From Rotaria socialis (lineage: Eukaryota > Rotifera > Eurotatoria > Philodinida > Philodinidae), in assembly GCA_905331475.1 (NCBI GenBank), contig CAJNYU010004067.1, forward strand, positions 124,001-188,000: 64,000 bases of DNA, given 5' to 3'. The notes beneath the pieces are model-generated. The model had not been told where the DNA came from, searched no databases, and saw only the letters and a list, made by a program, of their open reading frames with translations. Of the stretch, positions 48,532 to 60,459 are shown one piece after another. Numbering within the stretch: the stretch's first letter is position 1; the number at the start of each line of letters is the position of its first letter. The translations under genes were made by a program, and so were the position numbers.

Positions 48532-49743
48532 TCATTTGACTTGCAAAAAAAAATGAAACCAATTATTTTTACTTTATTTAATGAAAATTTAATGAATCGT
48601 ATAATTTATTTTCTTCATAAAAACAAGTATGCAAGAACATTATAAATATTACTAGTGTATGTTTTTGTCTTGCTTTTTCTCGATTACTTTTCGTAGAAAT
48701 TTTATCAATATGAAAATCTCATATTTTCGATAGTTCTTTTGTCTCAAGGATACTACAAGATTAAATAGCTAGTTAATATTTTTGAATTTTATTTACAAAA
48801 ATATTTTCGCAAAATATAACAGAACATTATAGAATTTACAAAAGTTTCATGTTTCGATGAAGCGAATGTTTTTTAAAAATTTTTTAGCATTTCAAAATTA
48901 GATTATCTAGTCGAAGTCCTTGTTTTACATAGAATTGCTAATTTCTTAGTATAAAGATGTTTTTCCTGCAGGAGGTTTATTTGCGATAGATTGCTGTATA
49001 AATTTCAGCAGTTTTCCAGAAAACGTTTTTTGGTTTTTTATGACGATCGTTGACAACAAAGAATAATTGCGAATGAAATACTGATATTTGCGATGAAAAT
49101 TCTCGAAATATCACCATGAAAAAATACTCATATAAAACATAAACTATAAATGAGCCAATCTGCACACTCTTATGTTTATCATGACAAACTAGAAGTAACA
49201 ATAGCTACTTTATAGAATTTGTAAGTAATTATATTTGGTCATACGACATCATCATCATATAGTCGAATCAAAATATATTCTCAAATTTATTTTAGTAAGT
49301 TTTCGAAATTAATATAATTTTGCGTAGAAGATTCAAAAAATATGTTCACTCAATATTTTTCTAAGTAGATCTTGAAGCGGTGACACCAATTTTTTCAATA
49401 CATGCTTTAATATTTTTTTAATTTTAATAACGAGTTCTATAATTCGTGAACATGTCAAAATTATTTGAGATAAGCTTGACATGTGTCATAGTGAATTTTC
49501 AGCTTATAAAATCTGTGCCTAGAGCTTAGAGAGAGAGCAATCGGAAGCTAATGGAACGAGAAAAAGCAACGTTTATCATTTTTTTTCTTATTCCAATTCA
49601 GTATGCGCTATGCACAAGAATAATTATTCAAAAATTGGACAAAATAGTATCTTTGTAATGGTTACATCATTGATGTTTCAAGTTCGTCTTTCTGGATAAA
49701 TGCCTAGTCAGCCAAGAATATCTATAAAAGTCAATGATTTTGA

Positions 49744-50114
49744 TAAATAAATGTGGAAACTTCGGATTTCATCCGAAAGTTATGTGTACTGCAAAAAGTG
49801 CATGGGACATATGAGTCATTCTAGAATGTCTGAACACCAAAATTATCATGAGAAACTAGGCAATTNATTTGTTTTTTGAAAACAAATCCCTGTACTCCTC
49901 CTCAGGGATGGTCTGGTCAAAAATGACAATTTTTTCGATAACTCAACCATTTCTTGACGGATCCTTCTCATCTTCGAACTCGACCGAGATATTCATGAGA
50001 TTGAACTGTGTGGAAAATTTCATCCCGATCTGACTCTCCTTTCCAAAGTTATCGTGCCTACGGCCGGACACACTGACCGATTCTAGTATACTCACTTTTT
50101 GAGTACACAAAAAG
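49744..50114 (-). repeat. Interspersed repeat, copy 2 (inverted relative to copy 1)
   Basis: Reverse complement of the 43226-43737 unit, with the same two ends. Relative to copy 1 it lacks about 140 bp near the 3' half and has different sequence (GATAACTTTGG...GATGAAATTTTCC) where copy 1 has the CCGT run. It also contains one undetermined base (49866). Confidence 0.8.
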
Positions 50115-51390
50115 CAGTTCTTTGTTGGTGTTTTTTTTGTGGCTCTGTTCAAATATTCTCTTTATAAAATACTGGAAATTACTTCAACTTATTTAGCGAT
50201 AGAAAAATGACTTTCATGATGTAGTTCCGATCTCAAAATTTTGATGTCACCACATCAGTCCGGTACTGGTGCTATATTCATATAAAAAGAAGCTTGAAAA
50301 AAAATCGTACGAATAAAACAAATTCATTGAAACTTGAATTTTTCTCGTTGACAGTAATATCACAAAGCAAACAATACAAAGTACTTTGACAACGTAAGCG
50401 ATAAGAAAGCAGATGACGTTATAAATAATAAAGAACAGCATTGTAAAATAAGTAATAAAAGGTATTGCAGCAAGGTAAGTGATATAAAATGCTATGATCA
50501 TGTAGATAAAGAAATAATTGTGATATAGAAATGCCACCGTCAATTACTTTCTGCTTCGCTCAGTAAATTAGAAAAGTTAATTAATCAATGAATGGATTTT
50601 AGTATACGGATAAGTGAACAGTACTGTTAGAAATAGATTAGAAAACGTTCCCTTATTAGCGACTTATTTCAATGTAAAACTCGAACACGTACGTAGATTT
50701 CGCTGGAAATAATAGATATAGACGTTAGTTTATATATTTTATTATAGAAAAAAAGTTGCACATTATATTAGGATTCGAAATTTTTGTTAATGTGAGAATT
50801 TATGAATTATGTTGCAATTATGAAGTCAAAATAACTGGAATATAATAATTTATAATCATCATGAAAATAAATTATTTATTAATTTAGTATCATTTTCTTT
50901 TATTAAATGCAATTATATATTCTGAGAGAACGTGACTTTCTCTATGAATCTCAAGTTTTTATCAGATTCTATGATTGATTTAGACAATTTGTTGGTCGTA
51001 TGAAAATGTATGCCAAAAAGAAAAGACGACAGATTTATCGTACTTCTCAATTGAGGATAAATCCATTGTATTTGTATCAGCTTTCAATAGATGAATGCAA
51101 TATATTTCGTCACTACGTAGAATAATAGAGCATTTCAAACGCGATCTGAATATGTAATAAATATTTTTGGACCTACGAGAAATTAATTTCATCTTGTTCT
51201 GATTGTCGACCTTTGAGGCTACTAATTAGTAGTTAAATGAGTCATACCCCCTTCAGTTCCCATTCTTATTTTGCCTACTTTAGTTACCTTAATCGTTTTA
51301 ATCCCTTTAGTTTTTTTTTCTTTTTATTCTTCTTAGTTCTGGTGCCGAATGCAACACACTAGAAATAGTAACGTAAGAATCCTTATTTCA

Positions 51391-51490
51391 TTAATGCGAT
51401 GCGAAGCATGAAGCATTTCTGTAGTCCGTCGCGAGTTTTTTTTTCTTTAATGCGATGCGAAGCAGAAGCATTTATGTAGTCCGTCGCGAG
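51391..51490. repeat. Two-unit tandem repeat
   Basis: Two units of about 45 bp, 55 bp apart, share TTAATGCGATGCGAAGCA, GAAGCATTT and TGTAGTCCGTCGCGAG. The core ATGCGATGCGAAGCA is also found, in reverse complement, inside the dispersed repeat at 51879-51978, so they may belong to one family. Confidence 0.75.
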
Positions 51491-51878
51491 TCTTTTTTTT
51501 TCTTTTTTACTTGAGATTGTACGCATCACATCTCGTTGCTTTGTGACGCGATGATCTCGAGAACCAAAAATCATAGGAAATTCGTTGAAACGCGAGATCG
51601 AACTTTTTGTCCCTGTTTTCCAAGCTTGAATCTGCAGCTCCGTTCGTTCACAAATATCGTTCCAAAACGACGAAAATGAACGAAATTTGTGATGACATAA
51701 TTAAAATGACGTCATCAACGTATGTTATTCACTATAGTCTATTCATTTACAGCTGATCTAAGATAATGAATCATGGAGAAAATTAATCAATCAATCGAAA
51801 TCAATCTGTAAGAATACATCGCTAAGTAAGACTAAAGTTTTCTCAGTGATAAATTTCATCAAGTCGACATAAAAAGTA

Positions 51879-51978
51879 TTCAAGATTTCTCTGAATTGAA
51901 GATTTTTCGTGAAGATCCGAAGTTTTGCTTCGCATCGCATTTCGTATACGAGTAAAACTCGAATACAATCTAGTTTTT
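51879..51978. repeat. Dispersed repeat, copy near 51.9 kb
   Basis: Second copy of the unit at 46629-46727, in the same orientation. It contains CTTCGCATCGCATTTCGTAT and lies about 0.4 kb after the tandem pair that shares its core word. Confidence 0.75.
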
Positions 51979-54683
51979 CTAAAGTTTTACTGGCTAAATT
52001 TATGTAAGTACTGGTTCCTCTATGTGTTAACACCCACATACCTTCGGTCAGGGGCCACGCTAACGGCCTAGGACTAGAGGGTGCAAGTGTCCTAAAAACT
52101 TTAACAGAAATATACCAAAAGGATTGCCAAACAGCAGCACATTCTTTATAGATAGTATCAGGTAAAATACTGTTTATTTTCCGAACAGTTCTACAAGAAA
52201 AACAAGAAAACAAAACGTTAATTAGTAATTGCACTAAGTCAAAATGAACACCACGATTTTTTATTAAAGTTAGATTAGATTCTGTTGAATCACAAACAGG
52301 TTCGTTTGTTCATGATTCTTCTGCAAATGAAAGAAAGAGAAATAGTCAATTGATAAGTGTTTTTATGTTTTGAAAAAAAAACTACCTTCAAATTCAGAGA
52401 GTGATGACGACGTAGTCGGTAACACTCATGATTCAAAATATGACTACCGAGGTTGTTGATAGTGCAACGTTGAATAGTTGGCGCTGAACATCATTTTCAT
52501 CGGATGCTTCGTTAGGAATCTGTATCTATGTTGACATCTGTTTTTGTTCTTGTCAACCAGTTATGTAAAAAGTTATTACTTGAACAATTTCTTTTCTCAA
52601 TTTTGTCAGACGTTTGAATCTGATATATGATTTAATTATAAAGAAACTGTTGCGCTCAACTTCGACCAGTGAATAGAAAAAAAACTCTAAGTGACAGATA
52701 AGCTTGCATATTTCAGTTTGAAAATTGGCCAAATACTACCGACACACTTTGATTGAATTAAATTGATGAAAGACTACTATCACTTTTTGTTTCAATTGAA
52801 TTTCTAGTAAAGTACAACCAATGTAAATGAGTAATCAAACAATATATGTAACATGTTTGTCGGTATTTTTTCTTTTCTTTGAATAGTAGCCTGAAGTAAG
52901 CAAATGCGATTGTCTCTTTTTCATTGACAAAAAGTCTAAAATTTCCATTTATATGTGGGGGGGGGGAGACTTCCCCCCATCTCTTGCTTCTGCGGCCCCT
53001 GCCTTCGGCTTGTAAATAGTTTTCTTTATTTACCTACACGCCTAACAGAAATAAAGCGTGTACATGATATCCCTTGGTTTTTTATATTCTGTTCTCAAAA
53101 CTGTAAAAGAGTCGTAAAAATAGAAAACTTAATCGGGATTGATTTCATTTCTAATCGGACTATTTTTAAACTCGATTCGTTTGCTTAATTTAATAAATAG
53201 GCCCAGTTTTTAAAATTTTAAGCATCATATGAACAGAGTACTTAACCAAAACCTACCGCAGTACCGCACATTAGAATATTTTCTACTGAGATTTTATTCA
53301 AAGTATTCATTCTCGGAAGAAAAACCACTTGTTAGCTTGTTCAAATATTTATACATTTAAGATAAAACAGAGTTGAAGACGAAAGGTTGTCAGAGCATTT
53401 TTCATTAGATAAATTTTGGATGCTCTGATGATTTCGCGTCCTTCTTTTTCATATGTATAAATTTTTGCTATTAGTAAAGTAGATGTACTCTGAATATATA
53501 AAATAATTCAATCAATAGTAGTATCGGCAATGCCAGTAAACTACTCATTTAGTTAGCCGTTAGAAACTGGTCCTAAAATTATTCATCCATGAAATGCATC
53601 AGAGAGATAGTGATGATTTTTGGTGAACACTTAATCCTATTAAAGTATCATTAGTAGGCATTATTTTAGTTTATGTTCATATTAAAAGACTGAACGATAT
53701 AGTAGAAATGTTTATACGATCATGTCAAAGAAAAACTTTGAGAAATTTTTAATATTTTAACAGTGCTGTAATCAGTATTCTCTCGTGTAAATTTATCCAC
53801 AGCGAATGTTTATAGTAGAATAGAGAGTGAGAGATCAACTTTTTTCAAAGGTTCTCCATTTTTCTATGAATTTATCTCGCACAAGAAAGTTTAAATTCAA
53901 AATGCTTTCTCACAATCATCTACAATAACGTTTTTATGATTATATATTGTTTTATAAGCAACTGTAATTCAATGTTCACTTTTTTTTTTTGGCAGTCAAC
54001 CAGAAACAGTTTAATTAAATAATGTGAAACAACACAAAATGTATGAATGTTCCAAAAATCCACCGACATAGTTGTTTTCAACTAAAAAGTAATTATCTCT
54101 ATTGAAGCGTTTGTCTATACGGAGAGACATCACAAGTACGATCCAACACTAGTACTGTCGAGTGCACTACAAGACTCTGTCTTTTTCGGTTTCGATAAAA
54201 ATAAATGTTCCATGTTGTCACCATTAGCGATTGAATTTCAGATATTTCTTGTTCTTGCTTTGACTCTACGGAAATTTAACAATATTCACAGTAGTTGAAA
54301 CCACACTAAATGAGTTTGCCTCAAGTAACTCGACCTCAATTTTTTTGAATTCTGTTACAAGATTACAGTTTCCACATACTATGTGTCGTTCCTTTATTTT
54401 CTCGTCTCTTTTGAGGTAGCCCTGCGGCGATACTAGTCATCAGATTATGTGCTATCGTTTTATAAATTACATTTCTTATGTTACTGTAAAAAATAAGCTC
54501 AATAGTATCAAGTCCTTAGATTATAACACTTAGGATAACACTCAAAATTAATTACTTCGTTTATAAAAAAAAGCAAGCACTCTGCATATAGTTGTTTTGT
54601 TCAACTAACTTGTAAATGATTGTGTATTTTCAGATTTTGAGTAAGAATCGTGCCAATCTGATCCATTGTTTTATACTTCATCA

Positions 54684-56759
54684 ATGGTTTATTTTAACTT
54701 TATTCTACGCTTATTTTTTCGTCGTGCACTTTTTCGTCGTTTATTATTTACAATAGGCTTTATTATATGTGTGTATCTACTGATATTCTATAACACAACT
54801 TCTAGTAATCAATACTATGAACCGTCTGTGAGTAATATTATTGATAATAATGCTATTCACAATTATAACAGCACGGATTCATGCCATTTTAAACCATCAA
54901 CTGATGAATTTATTCTTAAATATAAACCAGTTACATTAATTGGACTGAAGCCTGAAGCAACACGTTTTGAACCCACAATTGAACGAATACGTAATCTCTT
55001 AGAACTAATTCGTTCAAAAGAGGATACATATCAACCACTACTACAAAACTTTGACGTATTCAATATGATAAATCCGGATATATCATTAAAAGCATATACC
55101 GATGAAAGTAATATCGATGAAATAAAAACATTATATAATCGTTATATTAAATTAATGCCAGATAATAAAACAATACATGTTGATCACGCAATGATAGATT
55201 ATTTAAAACAAATATCAAGTTATTTATCAGATGGATTAAGAAATAATAGAGCAAATAGAGTAAATATAAAAGAAAATGTTCAGGTTTATGTTAATTTATT
55301 TTTATCATTTAAAAAAATATGTATAATAGTTGCCAGTAGAATGTCTCCGTAAACCAGTTTTTGTTCTTGCTTGTGACGAAGGCTTTTTTAATATACTTCA
55401 AGGTGCCATTCATTCACTCGATGAATATTGGTCTGGTTATAGAATCGTCTTTTATGATATGGGTCTTTCTAGTGGCCAAGTGAAATTGGTAGAAACTAAG
55501 ACATCTTTTATATCGTTTAATGATTTCTTTGTCTTTTTGTTTAGCTGAGAGAAAAATGTAAACAATGCACGATTATTAAATTTCCATTTTCATCTATTAA
55601 AATTTTTGCATCACATATTGATATATTGAAGACTTATGCGTTCAAACCATTTGTTATTCAGGTGAATATGAATATATATATATATATAATTATATATCGA
55701 AAATCGTTGTTGTATAGTTATCTATTTCTTAGTAAAATAAATGGACCAAACATTTCTATGTTTAGTGTGCTCTTTGCAGTTAACATTTGACATGAGCTGC
55801 GTAGAGCAATGACAATAGCGAAAGACGATGTGTAATGGTAGTTATTCAAAAGATATTGTTGTAGTATAAACAATAAAAATGTTATTGTTGAGTAAGAAGT
55901 ACGACAATTATATTTAAAAAGAATGACTAAAACAATCAGATGTAGTGATTAAACTATTAGTATTTATAATTATGTTAAAGAGTACTAATGTGTATTTCAA
56001 CCAACTTGTATTTTAACGATTTCTAATCTAGATAAATACTCAAAGATTGCACTGCCCACAATAAGCTTTAGAATTTATCTTTAACAAAGTATAAATTTAA
56101 TAAAATATAACTGATTGGCTAAGCCTATTCTTTGAGGTTTCATGTTATCTTCCTCATGAGGTTCATTGATTATGCCAAAAAATGAACAATTCCAAGATGT
56201 TGACTTATTTTGATAGGATGCATTACGCCGTTATGGTACAATCATCTACGGTGATGCATCTGCTCGCTTCAATTCAAATTCATTTAATCCAGTTTTAATT
56301 GATAACTATATTCGTGGCTTTGCTGCACGTGAATTACCTGATCATTATCTATCTTGTTTTACGCGAACGGGTACATTTGATTGGTTTAATCAATCTTATA
56401 GTCAATTTGATGAAATTTATATGTCCGAAGCAAATTTTTTAGTTGTTACAGATACATTTTTAACACGTCTCATGATGAAAGCATGGTTAACATGTGCTCT
56501 TGAATCTAAGTGTTTAATAGCGTATGAATCACAATCAAAATGTCGAGGATCTTCTACTACATATCATCGTTATGATCAAAGTGCGATGGTTATCATTTTA
56601 ACACATTTTTTCTTTCCAGGTACTAAATCAACCTGGGGCGATCGACATCTTAATGACCCAGCTCCATATGATATGTTTACAAGCATACAAATGAATTTAG
56701 GTGATATTAAACGTGGATATCAAGATCCAAACTATTTATCAGAAAAAAAGATCGCGTAA
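54684..56759 (+). CDS. Type II membrane protein, DUF1647-like (glycosyltransferase-like)
   Basis: Four exons: 54684-55283, 55330-55488, 55545-55661, 56217-56759; 473 codons (472 aa). A basic start (FFRRALFRRL) is followed by one membrane anchor (about residues 18-35), giving a type II topology with a luminal stem containing N-x-S/T sites. The core, KPVFVLACDEGFFNILQGAI, then YRIVFYDMGLSSGQ, KTYAFKPFVIQDAL and YGTIIYGDASARF, and a late HRYDQSAM, resembles the nematode/invertebrate DUF1647 family, which has the look of a Golgi glycosyltransferase fold. I recall this family from memory; the enzyme activity is not established and the DxS motif replaces a clear DxD. The third intron is 555 bp, long for this locus. 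The start is the first ATG in the frame. Confidence 0.72.
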
Positions 56760-57802
56760 AAAATGCGCAGAAATATTTTTTCTTATTCTAAGAAAAAAAT
56801 ATATTTTTCAAATTTATTTAGTATTTTGTTTTTTTATCACTTTTGTTAATGTAAATCAATTTTACGACGTAGGCAAATAAGAATGTGTTTTTTTCAGTGA
56901 CATAACAAATAAATATCTAAAATCATTGAAGAATTTAGTTCATGGAAAACAATTAGCATCATTTAATGATTATTGCGACGGAACAATAGAATGTATTTCA
57001 TCAAGTTTGATTTGAAAATATAATAGGTGTCAATGTATAGCAAATCAAAAGCAAGTTTATTTCTGGACCGGAAAACAATGTCAGGAAAGTATTCACGGTT
57101 GGATTTCTTTCGCTGGCAAGGTTATCAAAAGCTGTCTATATGAAAAAATTACCGCAGATTTATTCCCGAGTTGCTCACTAAGAAATATATAGCATATATT
57201 TTTGAGTTCTAGCAATAAATTTTTCATTATTTTCGATAGAAATAAAAAACATCACGAAAATTTGCTTGATAAAAATAAACTATTTGAATTTTATAGAGAT
57301 CAAGCTGAAATTTTTTATCGAACGGGTCGAAGTGTAGTCTAATATACGAAGAAGAAAGGGATTATAAGTTAAATATGAGTTTGAATGAATTGTTAGATTC
57401 GACGAAGACCCTACATATTTATTTTTCTAGCAAATTCGGTTGATATCTATTAGTCTTTTTCTTCATTGATGTGCTAAATTATTTTCTGAAATGTGAAAAT
57501 AAATGATGATGATCAAATAAATTGGAAATATGTTTTTAGGTACTTCTTGTTATCGATACTTTAATGCGAAAAACACTTGGCTTGATGCTCGTGCTCATTG
57601 TCATAAATTTAAAGCTGATTTAGTTAATTTTACAAGTGGAAAACCTTTCAACTTTCCGTACATTCATAATGTTACGAATTCATATTTTAAATCCGAAAAG
57701 GCCTTCAGCAGCCTACGGGTTATAGCTAATTCTACTTTGTTCGATAAAGATATATCAGGTAGTTTTTATGGAATTAAAATTTGTCAATATCCATACGTCT
57801 AG
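56760..57802 (+). pseudogene. EGF-like / C-type-lectin-like gene remnant
   Basis: Around 56960-57100 the plus strand reads YCDGTIEC, then after a stop, CQCIANQKQVYFWTGKQCQE, the cysteine pattern of an EGF-like module. At 57530-57802 a 90-codon frame has SCYRYFNAKNTWLDARAHCH and KFKADLVNF, matching the start of a C-type lectin domain (Cys, aromatic, W-x-x-A-x-x-x-C, L-V). The domain's second half, with WND and the last cysteines, is missing and the frame drifts into unrelated sequence. The pieces may be exons of one secreted or adhesion protein; I could not join them in frame, so decay is the simpler reading. Confidence 0.5.
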
Positions 57803-59198
57803 TTTATTTTTCCTAGTTTTGACTAGCTTTCGGACAGTTCATTTGTCTTTAAATGTTACGAAAATGTTTTGCTTACGACTGATCAAACCCTAATGTATTC
57901 AATCACAGTCTCTACAAGCATGCAGCAAGCATCTCTGAAATATGTGCACGATGAATACGTATGAAATTTTCTCGCAATAAATCTTGTACATTTGTTTTCT
58001 ATAAACAATGTTTTCCTACAAATAAATTTATTTGCGAAATAAGTAAATCATTAGAGAAGAATTTTATTTAGCTGAAAGCAGTGTGTCCCGTCATGAACCA
58101 TCGAAGAGTAAGGTTTTGAAAGTAGAATGTAATCACCTGCCGATGAAATTTTTTTATTAAATTTCGTACAAATTTGATTTTTATCAATGAAATATACTCT
58201 TGAGGATTTTTTTTCAGTTAGATTGAAAATTAAAGCAATATGATTCTGTCTGATTGATTTTACGGATAAAGCGATGCAAAACAATAATATGACATTTATT
58301 TCGATTTGAATAAAATTATGATGTCATTTAACTCTCTCCTATTAGAATAGAGCCCGTACTTTCGATGGCATTATCATACTTATCAGTCTATTTATTTTTC
58401 TCCTATTCTACATTATGCTAAAAGAATCTTCAATTGATCTTGATGATGATAGTTCATATCAATTGCATTTGTCTACACGCTACCAATCTGATACTTCAAC
58501 GAATTATTGCTTGTATTTTTTGTTTTGAATGAGAAAATTATTCACAAGAGTAATATAAGAAAAAATCAAGTACACTTTAACCGTCCGAATTAATTTATTC
58601 ACATACGATCAGAAAAGTTTTCGCTGAATTCTTTCTAAAATATGATCATCAAGTGAAAGAAACAAAGATCATGATACTAAAAACAAATGATTATCGAAGT
58701 ATTTACGGATCTACTCTTGAAAAGCATTTAAAACTATCAATCGATAAGTCGAAATAAATCGAATGCTTTAAATGATTTCCAATAGCTCCTCATATTAAAT
58801 TTCGTCTGGACTATGTTACGCATCGATTGAAAATAGTGTCTTTTTACACAATTTTCCATTCTGTACCATCAGATTACATAAGTAAATACAACAGATTAGT
58901 GAGAATTTATCTATGAACATTAACAGACCGGATGATCCCGATTACATATTCATTTCAAAGATTGAAACCGTGACTGATCATTATCAGTACCATGCGTTTT
59001 TTTAAATATAGAATAAAAGAACAAACAAAGAAAAAGGACAACGAATCAGCAAGATGTGTTACTTTTTCGCATCAAAAAAAAAATGTACAATGAGCAATGT
59101 TTCTTAAAACGAAAATGTTTTGCATTGTATAGTTCAATCATGAAATGACTAGGCGTTTTTGGAGAACAGAATCTAAGTGAGATCATTGATTTGCTTTT
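57803..59198. other. Intergenic
   Basis: No gene, repeat or RNA recognised. The right end should contain the 3' UTR of the minus-strand CNOT9 gene. Confidence 0.45.
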
Positions 59199-60459
59199 CT
59201 ATCCCATGCCAAGTGGAGATGCAGATTGTGGTTGTTGTGAAACACCAGAGCCGGATGCTTGCTGTTGAGAATTAGCTGTATTCGGCGCTACCGGTGATTC
59301 TAGATTAAGTAATAACTGTGATAACCATTTTTTAGTTGATTGATCTTCTTTAAGAACAGAATCCTAAATTTAAAGCAAAAATAAAAGCATTCATCGAAAT
59401 AATTCTTGCAAGTTTTTGTCTTTTATACATACAAATGTATGATCTTTAAGGCAATCCGGAAGACATGATCGAAGGGCTTCACGTGCACGTGGATTATCCG
59501 ATAAACGTAAGTAACAACGAATTATATGTTTTAATAGTCGACCACTTGCTTCTTTTTGCTATAAGAATATAATAGAAAAACAACTATTTGTCTCTTTTTC
59601 GATATACCTGTTGAAGAACCATTCGTCCTAAAACCATAGCCACATGCGAAAATCGATCAAATGTTTGACATATATAATTTAAACCACAATCATCAGCAAG
59701 TATTTTTTGTAAAATAAAAGTTGCGACAGTTTTCGATAATTCACTACCTGATTGCATTATACGTAATGATAATGGAATTATTTCTGTTGTTAATAAAAAA
59801 TTGATAACTTCTGTTTCATCAGTTTTAACAAGTGCGCCAATAACGCCTAATGATGTCAAACGTAAATATTCAAACGGTCTCGTTGATGATTTTGTATTTA
59901 AGAACGGATACAGAAATAATGGAATATTTGCTTGAATGAAAAGTGAACGAGTTTCAGGATGAGATGCTATACATTGAAGTAGTGCGAGTGCATTACACAC
60001 ACGATTTGATTGTTGAGCTGTTAATGTCGGAGGTGTTATATATGGATAAACCGAACTAATAATAATAAACAAAACAATAGTTGTGTAAGTCATACACGAA
60101 TATATGGATATCAAATCAATAGCTTACATAACTTCATGTAAAAGTACAGCAACTGATCCAAATGAATGCCAAAGTAAAACAGCTAAATCGAGAACTTTCT
60201 CTCGTTTACGACTTAACTCCATTAAGGCATTTTCACGTGTATTGGATGATAATAATTCAGTTATCCAACAGGCTATGCGTTCAGGAGATACGGGAGCATC
60301 ATTTAAAGGATTATTTGCACCCATAAGTTGTTGTTGACCTGAATTTGCACTTGAATTGTTTGAAGTTTGACCGGTTGTACCAGCAGATGGGGGACCACTA
60401 TTCATTGGAGCAATAGGATTAGGAGAGGGAGTAGACGATGTAGATGATGCCATGTTCAT
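59199..60459 (-). CDS. CNOT9: CNOT9 (RQCD1/Rcd1) CCR4-NOT subunit with apparent frameshift
   Basis: Four exons on the minus strand: 60459-60128, 60055-59608, 59559-59433, 59363-59199. The text is highly CNOT9-like: [100 protein letters not shown]9 is the armadillo-repeat subunit of the CCR4-NOT deadenylase, a platform for GW182 and other mRNA-silencing factors. An N-terminal Ser/Pro/Gln-rich extension of about 50 residues and a Gln/Ser-rich tail frame the core. In exon 3 one extra base in the AAA run near 59520 breaks the frame between LLKHII and RCYLRL: without it the exons sum to 357 codons, with it translation stops about seven residues later. Sequencing or assembly error is the likeliest cause. 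Confidence 0.9.
59519..59522 (-). other. One-base frameshift site in CNOT9 exon 3
   Basis: The plus-strand text CGAAATTATATG corresponds to HII-(extra base)-RCY on the minus strand. Removing one A of the run restores the conserved continuation and makes the exon 126 nt with phase 0 at both ends. Confidence 0.7.

Larger units (their letters stand above)
48532..54683. other. 6-kb gene desert rich in repeats
   Basis: No gene could be supported. It contains copy 2 of the interspersed repeat (49744-50114), a tandem pair (51391-51490), a second copy of the dispersed repeat (51879-51978), a GC-richer patch at 52010-52100 and a G/C homopolymer fold-back at about 52957-52980. The 147-codon minus frame at 51791-52234 crosses the repeat and is not regarded as a gene. 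Confidence 0.5.

Noticed and set aside
52010-52100. GC-richer patch with a GTTAGCGTGG word as a tRNA-derived SINE head
   Set aside because: Only a partial A-box-like word; no B box at the right distance and no second copy.
51791-52234. 147-codon minus-strand frame
   Set aside because: Spans a dispersed repeat and a GC-rich patch; no domain and no splice context, so treated as repeat-derived.
52955-53188. Plus-strand 77-codon frame beginning in a G-run
   Set aside because: Starts within a G/C homopolymer fold-back; no similarity to any family I know.
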